From assembly GCA_900553215.1 (NCBI GenBank), contig USCJ01000098.1, positions 1 through 5,758 of the forward strand: DNA of 5,758 bases. The letters are read 5' to 3'. Shown piece after piece: positions 1-5,296 of this stretch. Within the stretch, counting starts at the first letter, position 1. Each line of letters opens with the position of its first letter. The notes beneath the pieces were generated by a model that saw nothing but the letters and a program-made list of their open reading frames with translations, had not been told where the DNA came from and did no database searches. Origin of the DNA: an uncultured Collinsella sp. GTDB lineage: Bacteria; Actinomycetota; Coriobacteriia; Coriobacteriales; Coriobacteriaceae. Made by a program: the position numbers and the translations under genes.

Positions 1-1237
1 GGCGGATGCGTACGGTACCCTCGCGGCGCTCGCCGTCCTGCGTGTAGCGCAGCGGGAAACTCGCTCGGTTGCGCGCGACGTCGATGGTGCCGCGCTCGCG
101 GGCGATCCAGTAGTACTCGCCGACGATACCGAGGGTATCGGCGCCGTAGGGGAGATAGGTCGACAGCTGATGCAGCAACGGACCGGGGCAGAAGACCTCG
201 GTTGCGATATCGATGGGGAAGTCCTCGGGGATGGTCGGTGCTGTGGGTGCGGGGGCTGGTGGCGTGGCCGGTGCAGGGGCCCGCCCATCGACGGGCGCCA
301 TCCCGGGCGCGGACGCGGGTTCGGCAGCGGACACGGGTTCGGGGTCCGCTGCCGGCATCGCCGCGGAATCTGTGGACTCGACGGTAGCGGGTGCATCTGT
401 GGGCACGGTGTCGACCTCGACTTGCGGAGCGTTCTCATGCTCGACGCTCGGCTTTGTCTCAACCGGCGTGGAAGCCATGGTGGTGATACCTGCGTTGGCG
501 TTCTCGGGGTCATAGACGACCGTGAGCGAGATGGCGGGCTGCGGCGTCTCGGGCTCCGGTGTCGCCTCGGTAGCGTTTTGATCTGCGGGCTCGTCAGACT
601 GACCGTCCTCGGCATTGTCGCCAAAGACATCGCTATTCTGGAACACGGGCGCCTCGGGTTGGCCAGCCGTCTCTTCGATTGTCGACGTGGGAGTCTCGTT
701 GAGCTCAACAGTGGCTTCCTGATCAGACATGGCTTCGGAATCAGTTGCGGTGGCGATTTCGGTTTCGGCTTCTGCCGTCACCTCGATAGCGACTTCGATC
801 TCTGTCTCGGGCTTGGGTTCCGGCACGGCTTCAACCATGGCTTCTGGCTCGGTGCGCTTTACGTGCTTGGGGCGCACGGCCTTGAGGTCCTTCTCACCGC
901 GCTTTTTCTTTTTGTAGGACTGCTTGGCGCCCTTGACTGCCTTGGGCTTGTCCTCGCCCTTGGCAAGTGCGGCATCCCAGGCCTCGTTTGCGATGACCGT
1001 GGCATACAGGCGACCGCCCTTAAAGACGGTCAGCTTAATGCAGTCGTCAAGCTCCTCGAGCAACTCGCGCGTGGACTCAAAGCCCAGGTCGTAGGCCGTC
1101 ATATCGCCCGCGGCGAGTGCCTCCTCGACCTGCGTCATAAACGTTTGCTTGCCGCATCCAATCGCATCGCGTAGCAGTCGATACAGATAGATGTGGTTGC
1201 CCAGCGAAAGCGTGGGCCTAACTATTGTCTTGCTCAT
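1..1237 (-). CDS. Uncharacterised protein with LOTUS/OST-HTH-like N-terminal domain and Pro/Glu-rich linker (3' end outside window)
   Basis: The frame is open from ATG at 1237 to the window edge: 412 codons and no stop, so the C-terminus is missing. The start follows a good ribosome binding site (AGAGGAG, seven bases before ATG). Residues about 13-92 form a compact domain. It contains 'AYDLGFESTRELLEEL' and then a hydrophobic strand pair around 'FKGGRLYATV', a pattern like the OST-HTH/LOTUS winged helix, a family predicted to bind RNA. Residues 97-128 are strongly basic, with a run of five lysines and arginines at about 109-113. Residues 129-335 are an acidic, then Pro/Ala-rich, low-complexity linker, probably disordered. 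A second folded domain begins near residue 336 ('IPEDFPIDIATEVFCPGPL') and continues past the edge. There is no signal peptide or membrane segment, so it is probably cytoplasmic. The LOTUS call is a family-level resemblance judged by eye; the C-terminal domain is not recognised. An RNA- or DNA-binding role is inference. Confidence 0.85.
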   Translation of the reverse strand, partial: MSKTIVRPTLSLGNHIYLYRLLRDAIGCGKQTFMTQVEEALAAGDMTAYDLGFESTRELLEELDDCIKLTVFKGGRLYATVIANEAWDAALAKGEDKPKAVKGAKQSYKKKKRGEKDLKAVRPKHVKRTEPEAMVEAVPEPKPETEIEVAIEVTAEAETEIATATDSEAMSDQEATVELNETPTSTIEETAGQPEAPVFQNSDVFGDNAEDGQSDEPADQNATEATPEPETPQPAISLTVVYDPENANAGITTMASTPVETKPSVEHENAPQVEVDTVPTDAPATVESTDSAAMPAADPEPVSAAEPASAPGMAPVDGRAPAPATPPAPAPTAPTIPEDFPIDIATEVFCPGPLLHQLSTYLPYGADTLGIVGEYYWIARERGTIDVARNRASFPLRYTQDGERREGTVRIR

Positions 1238-1249
1238 GGCAAATCTCCT

Positions 1250-1265
1250 CTTTACACATGTAAAG
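1250..1265. promoter_or_regulatory. 16-base inverted repeat just upstream of the LOTUS-like gene's ribosome binding site
   Basis: CTTTACACATGTAAAG on the + strand has perfect seven-base arms around a two-base centre. It abuts the ribosome binding site (CTCCTC on the + strand, 1245-1250) of the leftward gene starting at 1237. A two-base loop cannot form in RNA, and opening it leaves only a weak five-pair A/U-rich stem, so a protein-binding DNA site is the likelier reading. A possible -10 element (TAAGAT, 4 of 6 consensus) lies just upstream in the direction of the gene, but no convincing -35 is visible. The regulator cannot be named. Confidence 0.45.
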
Positions 1266-1309
1266 CATCTTACCATCGCATAGCGTTCGCCATGGCGGCG
1301 CCCAAGGCA

Positions 1310-1343
1310 AACGGGCGCGAACCGCTGTCGATTCGCGCCCGTT
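1310..1343 (-). terminator. Strong hairpin, probable terminator of the membrane-protein gene
   Basis: Perfect 12-base arms (1310-1321 and 1332-1343, AACGGGCGCGAA and its complement) enclose a ten-base loop. The hairpin starts 34 bases after the TAA stop at 1378 of the leftward membrane-protein gene. The following bases on that strand (TGCCTTGG) make a poor U-tract, so termination may be partial or assisted. The + strand side has no T-run either. Its place between two leftward genes argues for termination or transcript 3'-end protection. Confidence 0.65.
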
Positions 1344-1377
1344 ATACAGGTCGGTTATCTATGAGAGGCAAATGTGC

Positions 1378-2340
1378 TTAGTTGCCCGATGCCGTGCCTT
1401 GGCTCGAGTTGTCGGATGCCGTGCCGGACGCGGTTCCGCTCGAGCTGTTCGAGCTGTTGGTGTTGCTGCTGTCTGCTGTGCCCGTTCCCGAAGTGCTGTC
1501 GCTCGTCTGGCCGCCCGTGCTCGGCTGCGAACCGTCAGTCGTTTGGCTTGAGTCGGTCGTGCCGGACGGCGTGCTGCTGTTGGCCGTAGAGGAATCGGTG
1601 CCCTGCGATTGGTTTTGGGTGTTCGAGGACGAATTGGCAGAGGCAGAACTGTCTTGCGTGTCGTCCGTCTGTGCCTGCTGATCCTGCGACTGGGTGTTGC
1701 CATCTGCATCGCTATCGGTCGTGCGCGACGAAAGGATCGGCTCGGGACGCTCGCCCAGACCCTCACCGGCAGTGGTGATAAGGATGGCGCCGGCGCAGGC
1801 GATGACCGCGACTATGGCGATAGCGATCGAGAAGATGATGACCTTCTTTTGCGTCTGGCTGCGCTCGGCCGCCGCCTTGGCGCGCAGGCTGTTGGGAGCG
1901 ACGCGCGCCGTGGTCGCGCGTCCCGCAACCTGGCGCATCTCTTGCGTAGTTGCGGCGCCACCTAGGTGCTCCTCGACATTGGGCTCAACGGGCTCGTAGG
2001 CGCCGGTAGGGTAGTCGACAGCGGCATGCGTGCCCTTGATTGCTTCGGCGCTGGCGGAGATAAAGTGGCGATAGACCTGCGAAGACACAACAGTGATGAC
2101 TGAGCTCACAGCGGCACCAATCACCGAGCCGGCAATGCCGATCTTTGAAGCAAGCGCCACACTCGTGGCGGCAGCTGCGGCGCCGGCGATGATCTGGGGA
2201 ATGGAAATGTCATCGAACAGGCCCTTTTTGGGCGCGATGGCCATGGTCTGTCCGATGGAATGGTTCTCGTGCACGCCGTTGTTGAGCGATGCCGGCGTCA
2301 TGACGCGCGTGCGCGGCGCATCGGTGTACTTGGTTGTCAT
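1378..2340 (-). CDS. Membrane-anchored protein with Ser/Thr/Asn/Gln/Gly-rich extracytoplasmic tail
   Basis: This encodes 320 residues. The chosen ATG at 2340 has a clear ribosome binding site (GGGAGG, seven bases upstream). An in-frame ATG 96 bases further up (2436) has no such site and would add an unconvincing 32 residues. Residues 1-46 are polar. Residues 47-88 are a continuous Ala/Gly/Ile/Val-rich hydrophobic stretch that may hold one or two membrane helices or a membrane-associated hairpin. Residues 89-164 are a polar linker ending in a basic segment. Residues 168-189 ('VIIFSIAIAIVAVIACAGAI') are a clear membrane helix preceded by KK, which favours an inside N-terminus and outside C-terminus. 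Residues 204-320 are almost only Ser, Thr, Asn, Gln, Gly, Asp and Ala, with G-T-A-S repeats near the end. This is a likely disordered or wall-spanning tail. There is no LPXTG motif, signal peptide or catalytic motif. I do not recognise a family; a cell-envelope role is inference. Confidence 0.85.
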   Translation of the reverse strand: MTTKYTDAPRTRVMTPASLNNGVHENHSIGQTMAIAPKKGLFDDISIPQIIAGAAAAATSVALASKIGIAGSVIGAAVSSVITVVSSQVYRHFISASAEAIKGTHAAVDYPTGAYEPVEPNVEEHLGGAATTQEMRQVAGRATTARVAPNSLRAKAAAERSQTQKKVIIFSIAIAIVAVIACAGAILITTAGEGLGERPEPILSSRTTDSDADGNTQSQDQQAQTDDTQDSSASANSSSNTQNQSQGTDSSTANSSTPSGTTDSSQTTDGSQPSTGGQTSDSTSGTGTADSSNTNSSNSSSGTASGTASDNSSQGTASGN

Positions 2341-2341
2341 A

Positions 2342-2408
2342 CGGGGTCCTCCCGGTGTAAATCTACTTCGTTTCGTGTAGCCATCAGGGTACCCACCAGA
2401 TGTGAATC
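2342..2408 (-). repeat. Imperfect 22-base direct repeat in the leader of the membrane-protein gene
   Basis: On the minus strand two related 22-base units occur 45 bases apart: + coordinates 2387-2408 and 2342-2363. Each begins GATT(C/T)ACA and continues through a GG(T/A)GG core to a C-rich end, with roughly 15 of 22 positions shared. The unit nearer the gene carries its ribosome binding site. This could be a local duplication, a paired binding site or coincidence. The rest of the 174-base divergent gap (2341-2514) shows only weak promoter-like hexamers, such as a minus-strand TTGATG and TTAAAT with a short 15-base spacer. Confidence 0.3.
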
Positions 2409-2514
2409 GTACGTGACATTTAACAGATACCATCAACTCATCAAGGGGGCCTGCTGTCTTTGGTGCAATAGCTTGATGCTAAACTGGATTTATGTTTGCG
2501 AGGTGGTTTACGTG

Positions 2515-2784
2515 ATGTACCCGTATATGACATTCGAAGATGGAACCGAGGTCATTCATTCTGACCTGATTACAGATGGCGATATCGAAAAGGTTATCGT
2601 GCATTTTGAACGACCGACGGCAGAGGGCTTTGACTCCGCTCGTTGTGAGCTGCCTTCTTACAATTGGACCATGTGGGAGGGGCGTTTCACCGACGAGGAG
2701 AAGCGAGGCTTTGAGACTTTTCTGAGCAATAACGCCCATCTGCTGTATCGCTACGCCGCAAGCGGAGGAGCAAAAGTTGCCTAG
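2515..2784 (+). CDS. Small uncharacterised protein, partner of the DUF4160 gene
   Basis: This encodes 89 residues from ATG at 2515, with AGGTGG eight bases upstream; a GTG directly before it (2512) is an alternative start. The frame stays open further upstream but there is no good site there. The protein is acidic and soluble, with no signal peptide or membrane helix. It opens with a short strand-like 'MTFEDGTEVIHSDL', then 'DIEKVIVHFERP', then 'CELPSYNWTMW'. It ends in a helix-like block 'FTDEEKRGFETFLSNNAHLLYRYA'. I cannot assign a Pfam family. DUF4160 genes are usually paired with a small DUF2442 gene, but this sequence does not read like DUF2442, so it may be an alternative partner. It overlaps the next gene by eight bases, implying coupled translation and a joint function. 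Base composition is more A/T-rich than in the flanking genes, compatible with acquisition by transfer. Confidence 0.85.
   Translation: MYPYMTFEDGTEVIHSDLITDGDIEKVIVHFERPTAEGFDSARCELPSYNWTMWEGRFTDEEKRGFETFLSNNAHLLYRYAASGGAKVA
2764..2770 (+). promoter_or_regulatory. Ribosome binding site that fixes the TTG start of the DUF4160 gene
   Basis: GGAGGAG lies inside the 3' end of the preceding gene and six bases before TTG at 2777. No ATG or GTG in frame is better placed, and the resulting N-terminus (MPSLFLIGGYRVFF) matches where DUF4160 proteins normally begin. Confidence 0.75.
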
Positions 2785-3055
2785 CTTATTTCTTATTGGC
2801 GGCTATCGAGTCTTCTTTTGGTCCAATGAAGCGGGCGAGCCAATCCATGTCCATGTTTGCAAGGGGGCGCCTTCGGATAGCTCGGCCAAAATCTGGCTGA
2901 CTCGCAGGGGCGGTTGCATTGTCGCTAATAACAAAGCGAAGATCCCCCGGAGCACGCTTGACGACCTCTGTGAAATTATCGCCGCTCAGCATGAATTGAT
3001 TTGCTCTAAATGGAAGGCGTTTTTCCTTGTGGATGAGATCTCGTTCTACTGCTAA
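2777..3055 (+). CDS. DUF4160 domain protein
   Basis: This encodes 92 residues with a TTG start overlapping the end of the upstream gene by eight bases. The family signature is clear. It has the N-terminal 'MPSLFLIGGYRVFFWSNE', then 'EPIHVHVCKG' (residues 21-30, with the conserved His24 and His26), and 'AKIWL' at 37-41. A C-terminal helix then runs to 'CSKWKAFF' (76-83). Length is typical, with a short tail 'LVDEISFYC' beyond the usual end. DUF4160 has no established biochemical function. Such genes commonly sit beside a small partner gene and have been suspected of being toxin-antitoxin-like, but that is unproven. The conserved histidines could bind metal or act in catalysis; this is inference. 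No obvious terminator follows, and the A/T-rich stretch 3056-3119 carries no strong hairpin. Confidence 0.9.
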   Translation: MPSLFLIGGYRVFFWSNEAGEPIHVHVCKGAPSDSSAKIWLTRRGGCIVANNKAKIPRSTLDDLCEIIAAQHELICSKWKAFFLVDEISFYC

Positions 3056-3119
3056 ACGCTATTCTGACTTCTCTTTTCCAATTTTAATCATGAGCCCGCC
3101 CCATCAGCACTGATTGAAC

Positions 3120-3148
3120 TTGACAGTACAATGGAGGCGGACTTTATC
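3120..3148 (+). promoter_or_regulatory. Probable promoter of nadE
   Basis: A perfect TTGACA (3120-3125) is followed after 17 bases by TTTATC (3143-3148), a weak -10 with 3 of 6 consensus positions. The start point would fall near 3155, giving a leader of about 35 bases. That leader contains a small five-pair hairpin (GCCGC at 3152-3156 with GCGGC at 3162-3166). The perfect -35 and ideal spacing are the main support. Confidence 0.55.
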
Positions 3149-3189
3149 GCCGCCGCTCGTTGCGGCTAAACGGATGTGTTGGAGCTCGC

Positions 3190-5178
3190 ATGAACGATTT
3201 TCTAAACGGTCAAGTTGAGAACGATGGCTTTTTGCGTGTGGCGGCGGCTTCGCCGCGGATTCGCGTGGCCGATGTCGAGGGCAATGCCGAGGTTGCGCTG
3301 GCGGCTGTTCACGAGGCTGCCGATCACGGTGTTCGCGCTCTGGTGCTGCCCGAGCTCAACTTGTGCGGCTATACCGCGGCCGATCTGTTCCATAACCGCA
3401 CATTACTGCATGCCTGCGAGGCGGCACTTGTGCACATCCTCGATGGAACCCGTGAGTTGCCGATCGTCTTTACCGTTGGCTTGCCCGTTGCGGTGGCAGA
3501 AAACATCTACAACTGCGCCGCCGTGTGCTGCGCGGGCGAGCTTTTGGGTCTTAGCGCCAAGAAATATCTGCCCAACTATGGCGAGTTCTATGAGCGCCGC
3601 TGGTTTGCTCCGGCGCCGGCCGATCCCGTGTGGGTTGAATTTGCCGGTCAGGGTCCGGTCCCGCTGGGCTCGGGGCTTGTCTACCGTTGCTGTGATGAGG
3701 GCGCCGAGGACCTGGTGCTGGGCGTTGAGGTCTGTGAGGACCTGTGGGTGCCGGCACCCCCTTCGACCGAGATGGCGCTTGCCGGTGCGACGGTGATCCT
3801 CAACCCGTCGGCCTCGGACGAGATTATCGGTAAGGCAGATTACCGCCGCAGCCTTATCTCTAACCAGAGCGCGCGCCTGTACTGCGCCTATGCCTACGCG
3901 GACGCGAGCGAGGGCGAGTCCACGACCGATATGGTCTTTGCGGGCGAGAACCTTGTCTACGAAAACGGCTCCAAGCTCGCCGCGACCAAACTGCTTACCT
4001 GCGATATGGCCATCGCCGACGTTGACCTTGACCGTCTGGTTGCCGAGCGCCGCCGCTCGACGACGTGGACGCGCGCGGACGATGCGCCGGAGGCCACGAC
4101 CGTTGAGTTTTCGTTTGAGGGCGTGTTGGCCGAAGAGCCCGTTCTGCGCGATGCCTACGATATCGACCGTGTTTTCCCGCGTGCGCCCTTTGTGCCGGCC
4201 GACCATGGCGATCTGGTCGAGCGCTGCGAGACCATCCTCGATCTGCAGACCGCGGGCCTCAAGACGCGCCTTGCCCACACGGGTACCAAGGCGGCGGTCA
4301 TCGGCCTTTCGGGCGGCTTGGACTCCACGTTGGCACTGCTCGTGACCGTGCGTGCCTTCGATGCACTGGGCCTGCCGCGTACGGGTATCACGGCGGTTTC
4401 CATGCCGGGCTTTGGCACGACGTGCCGCACCAAATCCAATGCCGAGTCGCTTGCTCGCGACCTGGGTGTGAGCTTCCGCGAGGTCTCGATTCATGCGGCC
4501 GTGGAACAGCACTTTAAAGATATCGAGCACGATCCGGCCGTGCAGGACGTGACCTACGAGAACAGCCAGGCCCGCGAGCGTACGCAGATCCTGATGGACC
4601 TGGCCAATCAGGCTGGCGGTTTTGTTATCGGTACGGGCGACCTGTCGGAGTTGGCGCTCGGCTGGGCTACCTATAATGGCGACCACATGAGCATGTACGC
4701 CGTCAACGCGAGCGTGCCCAAGACGCTTGTGCGCCATCTGGTGCGTTATGCGGCTGATGTCTTTGGCGGGCGCATTGCCGAGGTCTTGCTCGATATCCTC
4801 GATACGCCGGTGTCTCCCGAACTTCTGCCGCCCACGGGCGACGGCGAGATTGCGCAGAAGACCGAGGATTTGGTGGGCCCGTACGAGCTCCACGACTACT
4901 TCCTCTACTACCTGCTGCGTTTTGGCTTTGAGCCCGGCAAGATCTACCGCATGGCGCTCAAGAGCTTCGAGGGCGTCTACGACGTCAAGACCGTTCACAC
5001 GTGGTTGCGTACGTTCTATCGTCGCTTCTTTGCCCAGCAGTTCAAGCGCAGCTGCCTGCCCGATGGTCCCAAGGTGGGCTCGGTGACGCTCAGCCCGCGC
5101 GGCGATTGGCGTATGCCGAGTGACGCTAGCTCGCGTCTGTGGCTTGCGCAGATCGACGCGCTCAATCCAGTTGACTAA
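3190..5178 (+). CDS. nadE: Glutamine-dependent NAD+ synthetase (EC 6.3.5.1)
   Basis: This encodes 662 residues. It amidates nicotinic acid adenine dinucleotide to NAD+ using ATP and glutamine, the last step of NAD+ synthesis, in the cytoplasm. ATG at 3190 is preferred: GGAG lies five bases upstream. The in-frame TTG at 3160 lies only about 5 bases past the predicted start point and lacks a site. Residues about 15-285 are a nitrilase-type glutaminase domain with the triad Glu55 (LPELNLCGY), Lys124 (AKKYLPNY) and Cys182 (VEVCEDLW). Residues about 340-640 are the synthetase domain. It has the pyrophosphatase loop SGGLDS (374-379), 'MPGFGTTCRTKSNA' (405-418), 'ENSQARERTQ' (457-466), and 'GTGDLSELALGWATYNGDHM' (481-500). 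The length fits the two-domain bacterial type that channels ammonia internally. No key residue is missing. It probably has its own promoter at 3120-3148. The following gene is separated by a terminator. Confidence 0.98.
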   Translation: MNDFLNGQVENDGFLRVAAASPRIRVADVEGNAEVALAAVHEAADHGVRALVLPELNLCGYTAADLFHNRTLLHACEAALVHILDGTRELPIVFTVGLPVAVAENIYNCAAVCCAGELLGLSAKKYLPNYGEFYERRWFAPAPADPVWVEFAGQGPVPLGSGLVYRCCDEGAEDLVLGVEVCEDLWVPAPPSTEMALAGATVILNPSASDEIIGKADYRRSLISNQSARLYCAYAYADASEGESTTDMVFAGENLVYENGSKLAATKLLTCDMAIADVDLDRLVAERRRSTTWTRADDAPEATTVEFSFEGVLAEEPVLRDAYDIDRVFPRAPFVPADHGDLVERCETILDLQTAGLKTRLAHTGTKAAVIGLSGGLDSTLALLVTVRAFDALGLPRTGITAVSMPGFGTTCRTKSNAESLARDLGVSFREVSIHAAVEQHFKDIEHDPAVQDVTYENSQARERTQILMDLANQAGGFVIGTGDLSELALGWATYNGDHMSMYAVNASVPKTLVRHLVRYAADVFGGRIAEVLLDILDTPVSPELLPPTGDGEIAQKTEDLVGPYELHDYFLYYLLRFGFEPGKIYRMALKSFEGVYDVKTVHTWLRTFYRRFFAQQFKRSCLPDGPKVGSVTLSPRGDWRMPSDASSRLWLAQIDALNPVD

Positions 5179-5180
5179 GG

Positions 5181-5198
5181 TTGGTTAAATTGAACCAA
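5181..5198. promoter_or_regulatory. 18-base near-perfect palindrome after nadE
   Basis: TTGGTTAAATTGAACCAA begins two bases after the nadE stop codon. Sixteen of its 18 positions pair symmetrically; only one pair (A5187/G5192) is mismatched. As DNA it looks like a dimeric repressor site; as RNA it could form a six-pair hairpin with a six-base loop. A TTGAAC hexamer inside it could serve as a -35, but no -10 is found at the right distance (TACACT at 5217 is 21 bases away). The binding protein cannot be named. Confidence 0.5.
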
Positions 5199-5244
5199 TA
5201 CGGGGGTTGCAAGCGTTACACTTTTGCAATCTGATGGCCCGTAT
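5198..5244 (+). promoter_or_regulatory. Nested inverted repeats, candidate structured leader of the aminotransferase gene
   Basis: An outer stem pairs ATACGGG (5198-5204) with CCCGTAT (5238-5244). Inside it TTGCAA (5207-5212) pairs with TTGCAA (5224-5229) around an 11-base loop. The strands between the stems are unequal (GG on one side, TCTGATGG on the other). The element sits directly before an intrinsic terminator. It does not match a riboswitch class I can recall. Whether it is an RNA structure or chance repeats is undecided from one sequence. Confidence 0.4.
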
Positions 5245-5246
5245 CG

Positions 5247-5278
5247 CGCGGCGCTCTTGTCGGAGCGCCGCGTTTTTT
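5247..5278 (+). terminator. Intrinsic terminator between nadE and the aminotransferase gene
   Basis: A perfect ten-base stem (5247-5256 with 5263-5272, CGCGGCGCTC and its complement) has a six-base loop and is followed by six T residues. It is oriented for + strand transcription only. It lies 68 bases after the nadE stop and ends 18 bases before the next ATG. It may simply end nadE transcripts, or act as an attenuator for the aminotransferase. Confidence 0.93.
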
Positions 5279-5296
5279 ATATCGAAAGGTGGCACC

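Noticed and set aside
170..1174. Long + strand open frame of about 334 codons
   Set aside because: It lies antisense to the leftward LOTUS-like gene, reads as a Gly/Cys/Arg/Leu-rich protein with no domain sense and has no ribosome binding site. The minus strand frame has a proper start site and a coherent protein.
1382..1681. + strand open frame rich in Val, Leu, Cys and Ser
   Set aside because: It is the complement of the Ser/Thr-rich tail of the leftward membrane protein and shows no start signal.
2341..2436. Upstream-extended start (ATG at 2436) for the membrane-protein gene
   Set aside because: There is no ribosome binding site before 2436, the extra 32 residues look non-coding, and ATG at 2340 has GGGAGG at ideal spacing.
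3160..3189. TTG start ten codons upstream for nadE
   Set aside because: It lacks a ribosome binding site and sits about 5 bases from the predicted transcription start. ATG at 3190 has GGAG at proper spacing.
3403..4998. Minus strand open frame of about 531 codons antisense to nadE
   Set aside because: It mirrors the codon pattern of nadE, whose motifs are all intact. The product is Arg/Ala/His-rich with no family resemblance. Such shadows are common in GC-rich genes.
5284..5296. T-box-like AAAGGTGGCACC before the aminotransferase ATG
   Set aside because: It resembles the T-box core but lies after the terminator and directly serves as the ribosome binding site. No stem I, specifier loop or AGUGA motif is seen upstream, so it is most likely coincidence.
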